From positions 30,713 to 94,712 of the forward strand of contig NZ_FCNW02000024.1 in assembly GCF_001544475.1 (NCBI RefSeq): a stretch of 64,000 bases of DNA, written 5' to 3'. Of this stretch, positions 17,827 to 27,190 are shown in pieces (position 1 is the stretch's first letter; every line of letters begins with the position of its first letter). Made by a program: the position numbers and the translations under genes. Source of the DNA: Caballeronia humi. Its GTDB lineage: Bacteria > Pseudomonadota > Gammaproteobacteria > Burkholderiales > Burkholderiaceae. A model generated the notes under the pieces. The model searched no databases and was not told the DNA's origin. It was given only the letters and a program-made list of their open reading frames with translations.

Positions 17827-19100
17827 TGTCCCGACTCGTGCACGTAATCGGCGCTGGCCTGTCGGGCCTCGCCGCAGCGGTTCAATTGCAGCGGCGCGGC
17901 GCGCGCGTCGTGCTGCACGAAGCAGCGCCCCACGCGGGCGGACGCTGCCGGTCGTACTTCGACGCGACGCTCAACGCCACCATCGACAACGGCAACCACT
18001 TCATCGTGTCGGGCAATCACGCGACGCTCGCGTACGCGCGCGCGATCGGCGCGGGCGAAGAACTCGTCGGCCCGACGCAGCCCGAATATCCGTTCTTCGA
18101 TTTGAAGGACAGCGCGCGCTGGACGCTGCGTCTGTCATCCGGCCGTTTGCCGAAATGGATTTTCGACCCGCAGGCGCGTGTGCCGGGCACACAGCCGGCC
18201 GACTATTTGCCGCTCGCGTCGTTGTTGTGGGCGAAGCCGGGACGCACGGTCGCGGAGTCGATGCGCGCGCAGGGCCGCGTCTGGGACGCGCTCGCACGGC
18301 CGTTCCTGCGCGCGGCGATGAACGCCGAGCCCGCCGAGGCGAGCGCGCTGCTCGCGGCGCAAGTGCTGCGCGAAACGCTCGCGGCGGGCGGGCAGGCGTG
18401 CCGGCCGCTGACGGCGAAGGCCGGCTTGGGCCGCGCGTTCGTGGAACCGGCGCTGCGGCTCCTGCAATACGGCGGCGCCGATATCCGGCTCGGCGCGCGG
18501 CTCGAAGGCATCGGCTTTGCCGGCAGTGATTCGAATTCGCGCGTGAGTTCGCTCGATTTCGGCAGCGGGCCGCTCGCGGTTGCGGCGAGCGACGGCGTTG
18601 TGCTCGCCGTGCCGCCGGACGTGGCGCAGACGCTCGTGCCGGAACTGACGGCGCCGAATGAATTCCGCGCGATTCTCGTAGCACATTTTGCGGTCGATCC
18701 GCCGCACGGCTTCGCGCCGATGACGTGCGTGCTGAACGGCATCGGCCACTGGGTTTTCGCCTACGACGGCCGGATGTCGATCACGGTGAGCAGCGCTGAT
18801 CGTTTGATCGACACGCCGCACGACGAACTCGCCAAAACGCTCTGGCGCGAGGTGGCGGCCGTCGCCGGATTGCCCGCCGCGCCGATGCCGTTGTCGCAAA
18901 TTGTCATTGAACGGCGCGCGACTTTCGCCGCCATCCCAAGCCAGGAAAGCCTGCGCCCCGCGACGCGCATGCGCTGGCCCAATCTGATGCTGGCGGGCGA
19001 CTGGACCGCCACCGGCCTGCCCGCCACAATCGAGGGCTCGATCCGCTCCGGACAGCAGGCTGCGGATGCGCTGATGAACTCATCGATGGAAAGACCATGA
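17826..19100 (+). CDS. hpnE: HpnE, FAD-dependent hydroxysqualene dehydroxylase
   Basis: A 424-residue flavoprotein of the amine oxidase/phytoene desaturase type that reduces hydroxysqualene to squalene. The Rossmann FAD motif VIGAGLSGLAAA starts at residue 7, with the acid E34-equivalent in VVLHEAAPHAGGRCRS. The C-terminal FAD segment is MLAGDWTATGLPATIEGS, diagnostic for this family. It begins in a TGATG overlap with hpnD and ends in an ATGA overlap with shc, so the operon is translationally coupled. Confidence 0.92.
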   Translation: MSRLVHVIGAGLSGLAAAVQLQRRGARVVLHEAAPHAGGRCRSYFDATLNATIDNGNHFIVSGNHATLAYARAIGAGEELVGPTQPEYPFFDLKDSARWTLRLSSGRLPKWIFDPQARVPGTQPADYLPLASLLWAKPGRTVAESMRAQGRVWDALARPFLRAAMNAEPAEASALLAAQVLRETLAAGGQACRPLTAKAGLGRAFVEPALRLLQYGGADIRLGARLEGIGFAGSDSNSRVSSLDFGSGPLAVAASDGVVLAVPPDVAQTLVPELTAPNEFRAILVAHFAVDPPHGFAPMTCVLNGIGHWVFAYDGRMSITVSSADRLIDTPHDELAKTLWREVAAVAGLPAAPMPLSQIVIERRATFAAIPSQESLRPATRMRWPNLMLAGDWTATGLPATIEGSIRSGQQAADALMNSSMERP

Positions 19101-21088
19101 ACGACACCACCATGCCGGGCCTCGAGCGGCTCGCTCCTGTTGCCTCGCAGGGGGCGCGGCTCGACGCAGCGGTCGCGAAGGCCACGGACGCGCTGCTCGA
19201 CGCCCAATTCGCCGAAGGCTACTGGCTCTACGAACTTGAAGCCGACGCCACGATTCCCGCTGAATACGTGCTGCTCGTGCATCACCTCGGCGAAACGCCG
19301 AACCTTGAACTCGAAGCAAAGATCGGCCGTTATCTGCGACGTATCCAGCTCGATGACGGCGGATGGCCGCTCTTCACCGACGGCGCGATTAATGTCAGCG
19401 CGAGCGTCAAGGCGTATTTCGCGTTGAAGATGATCGGCGATTCGCCCGATGCCGAGCACATGCAACGCGCCCGACGCGCGATCCTGGCTGCGGGTGGTGC
19501 GGAGCAGTCGAACGTATTCACGCGCTTGCAGCTCGCGCTGTACGGCGCGTTGTCGTGGCGCGCGGTGCCGATGATGCCCGTCGAAATGATGCTGCTCCCG
19601 CAGTGGTTCCCGTTCCATTTGACGAAGGTGTCGTACTGGGCGCGCACGGTGATCGTCCCGATGATCGTGCTGAACGCGAAGCGGCCGCTCGCGCGCAATC
19701 CACGCGGCGTGCGGATCGACGAACTGTTTCAAGAGGCGCCGGTGAACGTCGGCTCGCTGAAGCGCGCGCCGCATCAGAGCAAGGGGTGGTTTGCGTTTTT
19801 TCGCGTCGTCGATGAAGTGCTGCGCACGGTGGACGGCCTGTTTCCGCGCGCGACGCGCGAGCGGGCGATTCGCAAGGCGGTCGATTTTGTCGACGAGCGG
19901 CTGAACGGTGAGGACGGTCTCGGCGCGATTTATCCCGCGATGGCGAATTCCGTGATGATGTATGACGTGCTCGGCTACCCGGAAGATCATCCGAATCGCG
20001 CGATTGCCCGACGATCGCTGGAGAAACTGCTCGTCATCGACGAATCGCCGGAAGGGGAAGCCTATTGCCAGCCGTGTCTTTCGCCCGTCTGGGATACATC
20101 GCTCGCGGCGCACGCTTTGCTCGAAACTGGCATGCCGAAAGCGAGGGCGGCGGTATCGCGTGGGTTGGAATGGCTGCGTCCGCTGCAGATTCTGGATGTG
20201 CGTGGTGACTGGATCTCGCGCCGCCCGGACGTACGGCCCGGCGGCTGGGCGTTCCAGTTCGCGAACCCGCACTACCCCGACGTCGACGATACGGCCGTCG
20301 TCGTGATGGCGATGCAGCGCGCTGATCGCGAAAACGGCACTGCGCTTTATGGGGACGCGATCGCCCGGGCGCGTGAGTGGGTCGTCGGGATGCAGAGCAG
20401 CGACGGCGGCTGGGGCGCATTTGAACCCGAGAACACGCAGTTGTACCTGAATAACATCCCGTTCTCCGACCACGGCGCACTGCTCGATCCGCCGACCGTC
20501 GACGTCTCGGCGCGCTGTCTGTCGATGCTCGCCGAACTCGGCGAAACGCCTGCGAACAGCGAGCCGGCCCGCCGCGCGCTCGACTACATCCTGCGCGCGC
20601 AGGAAAGCGACGGAAGCTGGTACGGCCGCTGGGGCATGAACTACGTCTACGGGACGTGGTCGTCGCTTTGCGCGCTGAACGCGGCGGGTCTTACGCCGAC
20701 CGATTCGCGCGTGCGGCGCGCGGCCGAATGGCTGATCGGCATCCAGAACGCCGATGGCGGCTGGGGCGAGGACGGCGAAAGCTACAAGCTCGACTATCGC
20801 GGATTCGAAGCGGCGCCGAGCACGGCGTCGCAGACCGCGTGGGCGTTGCTCGGTTTGATGGCGGCGGGCGAGATCGATCACCCGGCGGTGGCGCGCGGCG
20901 TCGCGTATCTGCAATCGACGCAGCGCGAGCACGGTCTGTGGGACGAAACGCGCTTTACCGCGACCGGTTTTCCGCGGGTTTTCTATCTGCGCTATCACGG
21001 GTATCGCAAGTTTTTTCCGCTGTGGGCGCTGACGCGTTATCGGAATATGACGCGCGAGGGTTTATCGCGCGTGACGGCGGCGATGTGA
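19097..21088 (+). CDS. shc: Squalene-hopene cyclase
   Basis: A 663-residue class II terpene cyclase converting squalene to hopene/hopanol at the inner membrane. The protonating motif DVDD lies at 395-398 inside PHYPDVDDTAVV. QW-type repeats appear at about 85-93 (LDDGGWPLF), SSDGGWGAFE and NADGGWGEDGESY, and the substrate-channel signature GSWYGRWGMNYVYGTW is intact. Length is normal. It overlaps hpnE and hpnG by four bases each. The coding order hpnD-hpnE-shc-hpnG is a common hopanoid operon layout. Confidence 0.97.
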   Translation: MNDTTMPGLERLAPVASQGARLDAAVAKATDALLDAQFAEGYWLYELEADATIPAEYVLLVHHLGETPNLELEAKIGRYLRRIQLDDGGWPLFTDGAINVSASVKAYFALKMIGDSPDAEHMQRARRAILAAGGAEQSNVFTRLQLALYGALSWRAVPMMPVEMMLLPQWFPFHLTKVSYWARTVIVPMIVLNAKRPLARNPRGVRIDELFQEAPVNVGSLKRAPHQSKGWFAFFRVVDEVLRTVDGLFPRATRERAIRKAVDFVDERLNGEDGLGAIYPAMANSVMMYDVLGYPEDHPNRAIARRSLEKLLVIDESPEGEAYCQPCLSPVWDTSLAAHALLETGMPKARAAVSRGLEWLRPLQILDVRGDWISRRPDVRPGGWAFQFANPHYPDVDDTAVVVMAMQRADRENGTALYGDAIARAREWVVGMQSSDGGWGAFEPENTQLYLNNIPFSDHGALLDPPTVDVSARCLSMLAELGETPANSEPARRALDYILRAQESDGSWYGRWGMNYVYGTWSSLCALNAAGLTPTDSRVRRAAEWLIGIQNADGGWGEDGESYKLDYRGFEAAPSTASQTAWALLGLMAAGEIDHPAVARGVAYLQSTQREHGLWDETRFTATGFPRVFYLRYHGYRKFFPLWALTRYRNMTREGLSRVTAAM

Positions 21089-21777
21089 GCGATGTGCGAA
21101 CGGGCGTGCCCGTGCTCGCCGTCACCGGCATGGCGTTCGAAGCCCAAATCGTGCGCGGACGTGGCGTCGATGTCGTGTTCGCCGCGCGCGCCGACTGGCT
21201 CGAACGCGCGCTGAGCGAAGCGGTGGCGCGCGGGTGTTCGGGCATCGTCAGCTTCGGGACGGCGGGGGGGCTTGCGCCTGATCTCGAAGCGGGGACGTTG
21301 ATCGTGGCGGATGCGGTGGTTGGACCGTTGGGTCGTATTGCTACCGATGTGACATGGTCGAACCGTATCGCCGACGCTTTGCCTGTTGGCTTCCGAATGC
21401 GGCGCGGAGTGATGGCTGGGGTGACGGCGCCGGTTACTAGTGAACAGCAGAAGCGGTTGTTGTTTCAGTCGACGGGAGCGCTTGCTGTCGATATGGAGTC
21501 GCATATTGCGGGGGCGATTGCTTCCGCACGTGGCTTGCCATTTGCGGTCTGTCGCGCGATCGTCGATCCGGCTTGGCGCACTTTGCCGACTGCTGCGACC
21601 GCCGGTTTGCGTGACGATGGGCATACGGCGATTGTGCCTATTCTTCGCGAATTGTTGCGGCAGCCGTCGCAGTTCGGCGCGTTGCTGCGGCTCGCTGGCG
21701 ATGCGCGCGCGGCGCGAACGTCGCTTGTGCAGGCGCGGCAGGCGATGAGTGCTGCTGGGGCGCTGGCCTTTGATTGA
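21085..21777 (+). CDS. hpnG: HpnG, hopanoid-associated nucleoside phosphorylase
   Basis: A 230-residue protein of the purine nucleosidase/phosphorylase fold. In hopanoid producers HpnG removes adenine from adenosylhopane to give ribosylhopane (phospho-form), the step after HpnH. Visible motifs are GIVSFGTAGGLAPDLEAG (about 50-67) and ALAVDMESHIAGAIA (about 133-147), the latter holding the Met-Glu pair that binds ribose. The GTG at 21085 overlaps the shc stop (GTGA) and is the first plausible start; the open frame upstream is a shadow of shc. The gene has more T-rich third positions toward its end than its neighbours. Confidence 0.88.
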   Translation: MSDVRTGVPVLAVTGMAFEAQIVRGRGVDVVFAARADWLERALSEAVARGCSGIVSFGTAGGLAPDLEAGTLIVADAVVGPLGRIATDVTWSNRIADALPVGFRMRRGVMAGVTAPVTSEQQKRLLFQSTGALAVDMESHIAGAIASARGLPFAVCRAIVDPAWRTLPTAATAGLRDDGHTAIVPILRELLRQPSQFGALLRLAGDARAARTSLVQARQAMSAAGALAFD

Positions 21778-21957
21778 GATGGTTTTGCCTGTTTAGAACA
21801 GAGTGCATGGCAAACCGTTTGCTTCTACTTTCTCCACGGGTTTGCGAAATTGAGGCTTGTTTGCGCGCGAGCTAGATGGCGTTCGAAGTATCAATGGACC
21901 GAGGCAGCGAACGCTTTGCGGGCTTAAAAATTCGCGGAAGTCGAACCGTCTCGACGG

Positions 21958-22185
21958 GCCAAGCGAGCCAAACGAGCGGCCCAAACGGCCCAAACGGCCC
22001 AAACGGCCCAAACGGGCAAAATGGCCGCGCGGCTCAAGCGCTCAAGCTCGAGCAGGCCGGTGTGCTAGCGGCTAAAGCAGACGAGCGGCCCAGCGGCTAG
22101 AGCGACTCGGGCGGTCCAGACGGCTCAACGGTATATATGGCGCAGTCTCAGCCAAATCAATAGAACAGCTCAAGCGCCCCAACCC
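21958..22185. repeat. GC-rich 9-bp minisatellite, perfect core and degenerate flanks
   Basis: Four perfect copies of CGGCCCAAA run from 21977 to 22012. On both sides lie degenerate relatives (GGCCAAGCGA, GCCAAACGA, GGCTCAAGC, GGCCCAGCGG). Because nine is a multiple of three the frames read GPN or KRP repeats, producing spurious small reading frames. It lies in the 562-base gap (21,778-22,339) between hpnG and the LysR gene, in which I see no gene. Confidence 0.75.
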
Positions 22186-22339
22186 CGCAAATTCTTCAAA
22201 CCATCCAAAACCCCGCCACATTTCCCTCCATCCCGCATACCATTCAGCCGAGGCGACAACAAAGCTGAGCCATGCGAAGCTCATCCATAGGACTGACGGT
22301 CCGGATTGAGCGATACGTTCTGGCAAGCGAGGGTCGGAC

Positions 22340-23221
22340 ATGCGGCGATTGCCATCATTGATTGCATTGCGTTTTTTCGAGGAAACAGCGCGTCATCTTA
22401 GTTTCAACCGTGCCGCCCGGACGCTTTGCGTCACGCAAGGCGCCGTCAGCCGGCAGATCAAGGCGCTGGAAGAATCGCTCAAAGTGAAGCTGTTCGAGCG
22501 CGACCACAAGGGCATTCGCCTGACGCCGGCGGGTGCCGTGCTGATGCCGTGCGTCTCCGGAGCGTTCGATCTGATCGAGCGCGGCACGCGTCAACTGGAC
22601 GGGGCCATGCATCGCGAGCGGCTCGTCGTCTGCTTGCCTCCGACGTTCGCGACGCAATGGCTGTCTTCGCGTCTCAACGCTTTGGCGGTCGGGTTGCCCG
22701 GCGTCGAGCTCTCGCTGCGCACACAACCAAACGACGCCTGTCATTGCGCGATTCGCTTCGGGCGTGAAGCGCTCGCGCAGGGGTACTCCGAACTGCTGAT
22801 GACGGAGCGCCATGCGCTCGTCGGTGCGGCGACGCTGGAGGGCCAGGACATCGCGCCGCTCCTCGACCGCCTGCCCGCACTGCACGTGCTTCACGACGAC
22901 ATCCGCCTCGATCTCTGGCCCAACTGGCTCGCCGCGGCACGCCTGCCGCAACGTTTCGCCGACGATGGCATCGAATTCTCGAGTCTGGAGCAGGCCATTC
23001 ACGCGGCGCGGCGCGGAGTTGGACTCGCTGTCGTGGACCTGAATATGATCGCCGACGAACTCGCGGACGGCGTCCTCGTGAAGATGTCGGAGGTGGAGGT
23101 CATCGGGCCTTACGCTTACTGGCTCGACGTGCCGGAAAGGCACGTCGAGTCAAGGCACGTAAGCGCATTGGCCGCGTGGCTGCTGTCCGAAGTGGCAGGC
23201 ACGCGGCCTCACTATGCGTGA
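22340..23221 (+). CDS. LysR-type transcriptional regulator, GcvA-like
   Basis: A 293-residue LysR regulator. The winged helix-turn-helix occupies about residues 5-65 (LIALRFFEETARHLSFNRAARTL, QGAVSRQIKALEE), and the co-inducer domain follows from about 92. N-terminal features (RRLPSLIALRFFEE) are of the GcvA type. It converges directly on the MFS gene of the Fae operon, with adjoining stops at 23221/23222, so its target is likely nearby: either that operon or genes sensing the same compound. The co-inducer is unknown. Confidence 0.88.
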   Translation: MRRLPSLIALRFFEETARHLSFNRAARTLCVTQGAVSRQIKALEESLKVKLFERDHKGIRLTPAGAVLMPCVSGAFDLIERGTRQLDGAMHRERLVVCLPPTFATQWLSSRLNALAVGLPGVELSLRTQPNDACHCAIRFGREALAQGYSELLMTERHALVGAATLEGQDIAPLLDRLPALHVLHDDIRLDLWPNWLAAARLPQRFADDGIEFSSLEQAIHAARRGVGLAVVDLNMIADELADGVLVKMSEVEVIGPYAYWLDVPERHVESRHVSALAAWLLSEVAGTRPHYA

Positions 23222-24616
23222 TCAGGTGCCGCTCGCTTCCTGCAGCGTGAGGTTCTTCGTCTCCGGTGCCCAGGCAATCGAGACGATCATGCCGATCAGC
23301 AGAACGCCTGCGAGCGCGATCATCGTCGCCGGGAAGCCGAACTGCGCGATGCCGACCGGCAGCAGGAACGTGCCGATCGCCGACCCGAGCCGGCTGCATG
23401 CGATCGCGAGTCCGACGCCGCGGGCGCGCACGTCAGTCGGGAAGCATTCCGGTGGAAACACGCCGACGAGATTGCTGAATGCCGACATCGTCAGCGTGAA
23501 GACGGCGAACGCGAGGATCATCGCGATCGACGCCGACGCCGGTAGAACGCTCAGCGCTAACAGCATCGCGCAAGTGACAGCGAACGAGCCGATCAGGAAA
23601 CTCCGGCGCGGCAGTTTGATCGTGAGCCAGATGCCGATCACCGCGCCGATGACCAGAAACGCGTTCAGCAGCAGATCGGCGCCGAAGCCGTTGTTCAAAT
23701 CGACGATCTTGAGAATGACCGGCAGGAACGTGTAGATCGCGAAGTAGGGGATGACGAGGCACATGAAGAACGCGCAGTTGAACAGCGTGCGCCGGATCAG
23801 GTCCGGACCGAAGAGCCGCGCGTAGCCGCCCTTGCTGCTGTGTTCGCCTGAGTTGCCGTCCGCATCGAGCGTGACGTTCGGGCCGAAGTGCTTGCGCACG
23901 ATCGCATGCGCTTCGACGTCGCGCCCTTTTCCAAGTAGCCAGCGCGGCGACTCGGGCGTGCCGATGCGCAGCAGCAGCACGATCAGCGCGGGCACGCTCG
24001 CCGACGCCAGCAGCCAGCGCCAGGCGTCCGGAACCGCATCGCCATAGTGCAGGCCCAGCACGTTCGCGGCCACGTAACCGATGGTCCATACAACACTGAA
24101 CGAGCCGAGCAGCGCGCCGCGATGTTTGCGCGGCGAGAACTCCGCGAGAATCGCGTGGCCAACCGTGAAGTCGCCACCCATTCCGATGCCGATCATTACG
24201 CGCAGAAGAAACAGTTCGAGCGGCGAGGTCGCGAAGAATTGCATGAACGCCGCGACGGTGATGATCACGAAACTCGTCAGAAAGATCCGCTGGCGACCCA
24301 GCCGGTCCGACAGCCAGCCGAAAAACAGGCTGCCGAGGAAGATGCCGATCAGCGCGGAACTGCCGAGCGCGCCCATCCAGAACGAATCGAGCGGAATCTG
24401 CCGGTTCAGCGAAGACAGCGCATAGCCGACCGTGCCGAGCGCATAGCCTTCGGTGAAATGTGCGCCGAAAGTCAGGCCAGCGATCTTGACGTGAAAGCGG
24501 TTGAGCGGAAGGTCGTCAAGGGCGACGGGGTGTGGCGGATGGTGCGCTTGATGGGTTGCGATTGCCGGCTGTGCGATCAATCCCGGCGGGGCGGTTTGCA
24601 TGTCGTGCTGGGTCAT
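23222..24616 (-). CDS. MFS transporter (metabolite:H+ symporter type)
   Basis: A 464-residue, 12-helix major facilitator. The conserved loop between helices 2 and 3 is GWLSDRLGRQRIF, and RVMIGIGMGGDFTVGHAILAEFSPRKHRG marks helix 4-5, as in sugar- and acid-porter branches. A His/Pro-rich N-terminal tail of about 40 residues precedes the first helix; a second ATG at residue 6 is possible. It is the last gene of an operon with aldehyde dehydrogenase, aldo/keto reductase and Fae-like genes, 64 bases after the dehydrogenase, so it probably imports that pathway's substrate. Confidence 0.85.
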   Translation of the reverse strand: MTQHDMQTAPPGLIAQPAIATHQAHHPPHPVALDDLPLNRFHVKIAGLTFGAHFTEGYALGTVGYALSSLNRQIPLDSFWMGALGSSALIGIFLGSLFFGWLSDRLGRQRIFLTSFVIITVAAFMQFFATSPLELFLLRVMIGIGMGGDFTVGHAILAEFSPRKHRGALLGSFSVVWTIGYVAANVLGLHYGDAVPDAWRWLLASASVPALIVLLLRIGTPESPRWLLGKGRDVEAHAIVRKHFGPNVTLDADGNSGEHSSKGGYARLFGPDLIRRTLFNCAFFMCLVIPYFAIYTFLPVILKIVDLNNGFGADLLLNAFLVIGAVIGIWLTIKLPRRSFLIGSFAVTCAMLLALSVLPASASIAMILAFAVFTLTMSAFSNLVGVFPPECFPTDVRARGVGLAIACSRLGSAIGTFLLPVGIAQFGFPATMIALAGVLLIGMIVSIAWAPETKNLTLQEASGT

Positions 24617-24680
24617 CGGCGTCTCATTTTTTTAGATCGCCAAGGACGCCACGCGTCGCGCAGCGGCCTCGGCGGGCAAA

Positions 24681-26117
24681 TCAACGGCCGAGGCCGCTCA
24701 TCATCATGTATTTCAGTTCGACGTATTCATCGAGCCCGTACTTCGAGCCTTCGCGCCCCAGTCCCGATTGCTTGACCCCGCCGAACGGCGCGACCTCTGT
24801 CGAAATGATTCCTTCGTTGATTCCGACCATTCCGGCTTCGAGCGCCTCCGCGACCCGCCACGCGCGGCCCAGATCGCGCGTGTAGAAGTACGCGGAAAGG
24901 CCGAACGGCGTGTCGTTGGCGCGGTGAATCGCCTCCGCTTCCGTGTCGAATCGAAAGCACGCGGCGACCGGGCCGAAAGTCTCTTCCTGCGCGATGAGCA
25001 TGTCCTCGCTGGCGCCGGTTAAGACGGTCGGCTCGTAGAACGTCCCGCCCAGCGGATGCGCCCGTCCTCCTGTCAGTACCGCCGCGCCGTGCCCCAACGC
25101 GTCGTCGACGTGTCGTTGCACCTTGTCCAGCGCGGCTTCGTTGATCAGCGGTCCCTGGTCGACCTCGCCCTTCAACGCATCGCCGACGCGCAGTTTGCCG
25201 ACCGCTTCAGCCAGCCGCCGCGTGAAGGCGTCGTAGATGCCGTCCTGGACATAGAACCGGTTCACGCACACGCAGGTCTGCCCGGTATTGCGAAACTTCG
25301 AGGCCATCGCGCCCTGGACGGCGGCATCGAGATCGGCATCGTCGAACACGATAAACGGCGCGTTGCCGCCGAGTTCCAGCGAGAGCTTCTTGAGCGTCCC
25401 GGCCGATTGCGCGGCAAGCAGCTTCCCGACGCGCGTCGAGCCGGTGAACGACAGCTTGCGCACTACCGGCGATGCGGTCAGCGTTGCGCCGATCGCGATG
25501 GCATCGCCCGACACGATGTTGAACACGCCCGGCGGAATGCCGGCCTCTTCCGCAAGCACGGCGAGCGCGAACGCGGAAAGCGGCGTTTCCTCCGACGGCT
25601 TCAGCACCATCGTGCAACCGGCCGCGAGCGCGGGGCCGGCCTTGCGCGTGATCATCGCGAGCGGGAAGTTCCACGGCGTGATCGCGGCGACGACGCCCAC
25701 CGGTTCGCGCGTCACCACGATCTTCGAATCGGGTTTCGGGCTCGGAATAATGTCGCCGTAGCTGCGTTTGGCTTCCTCAGCAAACCACTCAAGGAAACTC
25801 GCCGCATACCCGACTTCGCCTTTGGCTTCGGCAAGCGGCTTGCCCTGCTCGCGCGTGAGGAGTTCGGCGAGGGCGTCGCGATTGGCGAGCATCAGTTCGC
25901 CCCAGCGCTTCACCCGCGCGCTGCGTTCCTTCGCCGTCAATACGCGCCACGCGGGGAAGGCGAGTTCAGCGGCGTGGATGGCGCATTGTGTTTCACGCGC
26001 GCCCGCTTTCGCGACCTGCATGATGACTTCCCCCGTCGCCGGATTGCGGACCGGATAGGTCTCCTTGCCCGCGTGCCAGACGCCGTCGATGTAATAACCG
26101 TTGCGCAAAAAGCTCAT
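24681..26117 (-). CDS. NAD(P)-dependent succinate-semialdehyde dehydrogenase-like aldehyde dehydrogenase
   Basis: A 478-residue aldehyde dehydrogenase close to GabD. The cofactor region ITPWNFPLAMITRKAGPALA lies at 146-165, the general base is Glu248 in LELGGNAP, and the nucleophile is Cys282 in NTGQTCVC, with Cys284 giving the GabD-type redox pair. It should oxidise a semialdehyde or small aldehyde to an acid in the cytoplasm. The ATG at 26117 follows GGAGG and overlaps the aldo/keto reductase stop by four bases. No GABA transaminase is near, and the Fae-like neighbour suggests a different aldehyde. Confidence 0.88.
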   Translation of the reverse strand: MSFLRNGYYIDGVWHAGKETYPVRNPATGEVIMQVAKAGARETQCAIHAAELAFPAWRVLTAKERSARVKRWGELMLANRDALAELLTREQGKPLAEAKGEVGYAASFLEWFAEEAKRSYGDIIPSPKPDSKIVVTREPVGVVAAITPWNFPLAMITRKAGPALAAGCTMVLKPSEETPLSAFALAVLAEEAGIPPGVFNIVSGDAIAIGATLTASPVVRKLSFTGSTRVGKLLAAQSAGTLKKLSLELGGNAPFIVFDDADLDAAVQGAMASKFRNTGQTCVCVNRFYVQDGIYDAFTRRLAEAVGKLRVGDALKGEVDQGPLINEAALDKVQRHVDDALGHGAAVLTGGRAHPLGGTFYEPTVLTGASEDMLIAQEETFGPVAACFRFDTEAEAIHRANDTPFGLSAYFYTRDLGRAWRVAEALEAGMVGINEGIISTEVAPFGGVKQSGLGREGSKYGLDEYVELKYMMMSGLGR

Positions 26118-27148
26118 GCCGCCTCCAGTGCGTCGCAGAACGCGCCGCGCGCCGGACGTGGTTCGCGCGCGATCCGGCGGCCCGCCGTGTAGTCGTTGAT
26201 GAGATCGCAGGGCGTGTAATTGCGCTCGAGTTCGTGAAGTTCGTCGGCGTCGAGTGACGTGCTTAAAGCAGCCAGCGCGCTGTCGAACTGCTCCGGCGAA
26301 TCCGCGCCGACGAGCATGCTCGCGACGCCGCCCTTCCGCAGCACCCACGCCTGCGCGATCTGCGCCGCGCTCACGTTGCGCCGTTCGGCAACCCTTGCGA
26401 CCGATGCCGCGATCGCCCGCGAAGCCGGATCGCCGTACATCTGCGCGGTGAAGAAGTCGGTTTGATTGCGCGTGGATGCCGCGTCGCAGGTGAGAAGACC
26501 GCGCGCCAGCGGGCTGAATACGGAAACCCCGAGCCCCTGGTCGGCGCAATACGGCATCATTTCGCGCTCTTCCTCGCGATAGGCGAGGTTCAACTGCAGT
26601 TGCATGTTGATCGGCTTATGCCAGCCGTGGCGCTTGCACGCCTGCATGATCTTCGCCAACTGCCATGTGTACATCGTCGAGACGCCGATGTAGCGCGCCT
26701 TGCCGGAGCGCACGACGTCGTCGAGCGCGCTCATGGTTTCCTCGACCGGCGTGTTCACGTCAAAGTAATGCAGCATGTAGATATCGACGTAATCCATGCC
26801 GAGCCGCTTTAGCGACCCGTCTATGCCGTCCATGACGTGCTTGCGCGAATGGCCACCCGCGTTCTGATACGCGCCCATGTCGTAGCCGACCTTCGTCGTG
26901 ACGACGATTTCCTCGCGGCGCGCGAGCCGCCCGAGAATCCGGCCAACGACTTCCTCCCCGACGCCCATCGAGTAGAAATCCGCAAGATCGATGAAGTTGA
27001 CGCCCGCTTCCAGCGCGTGACGCAGGATCGGTTCGCTTTGCCGTTCATCGAAGATCCAGGGCTTCCATTGCGGCGTCCCCATGTTCATCGTGCCCAGGCA
27101 CAGGCGCGACACCTTCAGGCCGGATTGGCCGAGGCGAACGTATTCCAT
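26114..27148 (-). CDS. Aldo/keto reductase
   Basis: A 344-residue NADPH-dependent aldo/keto reductase of the beta-subunit/Tas-like class. The catalytic tetrad is visible as Asp and Tyr in FIDLADFYSMGVGEE, Lys in VVTTKVGYD and His in IYMLHYFD. The C-terminal NADP site lies near VLRKGGVASMLVGADSPEQ. It starts after AGGAG. In the operon it follows the Fae-like gene by 42 bases and is translationally coupled to the aldehyde dehydrogenase, so it likely interconverts a carbonyl intermediate that the dehydrogenase then oxidises. Confidence 0.88.
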   Translation of the reverse strand: MEYVRLGQSGLKVSRLCLGTMNMGTPQWKPWIFDERQSEPILRHALEAGVNFIDLADFYSMGVGEEVVGRILGRLARREEIVVTTKVGYDMGAYQNAGGHSRKHVMDGIDGSLKRLGMDYVDIYMLHYFDVNTPVEETMSALDDVVRSGKARYIGVSTMYTWQLAKIMQACKRHGWHKPINMQLQLNLAYREEEREMMPYCADQGLGVSVFSPLARGLLTCDAASTRNQTDFFTAQMYGDPASRAIAASVARVAERRNVSAAQIAQAWVLRKGGVASMLVGADSPEQFDSALAALSTSLDADELHELERNYTPCDLINDYTAGRRIAREPRPARGAFCDALEAA

Positions 27149-27190
27149 TGCTGATCTCCTGGCCGGACGCGCGGTCCGGCGCGTGACGGT

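Noticed and set aside
18761..20998. A 745-codon minus-strand frame opposite shc
   Set aside because: Shadow of squalene-hopene cyclase, whose motifs and coupled overlaps are unambiguous.
21977..22012. CRISPR array
   Set aside because: The unit is only nine bases with no spacers, and no cas genes are present.
21857..22100. Small reading frames with GPN or KRP repeats
   Set aside because: They arise from the nine-base tandem repeat being a multiple of three; no ribosome site or partner gene supports translation.
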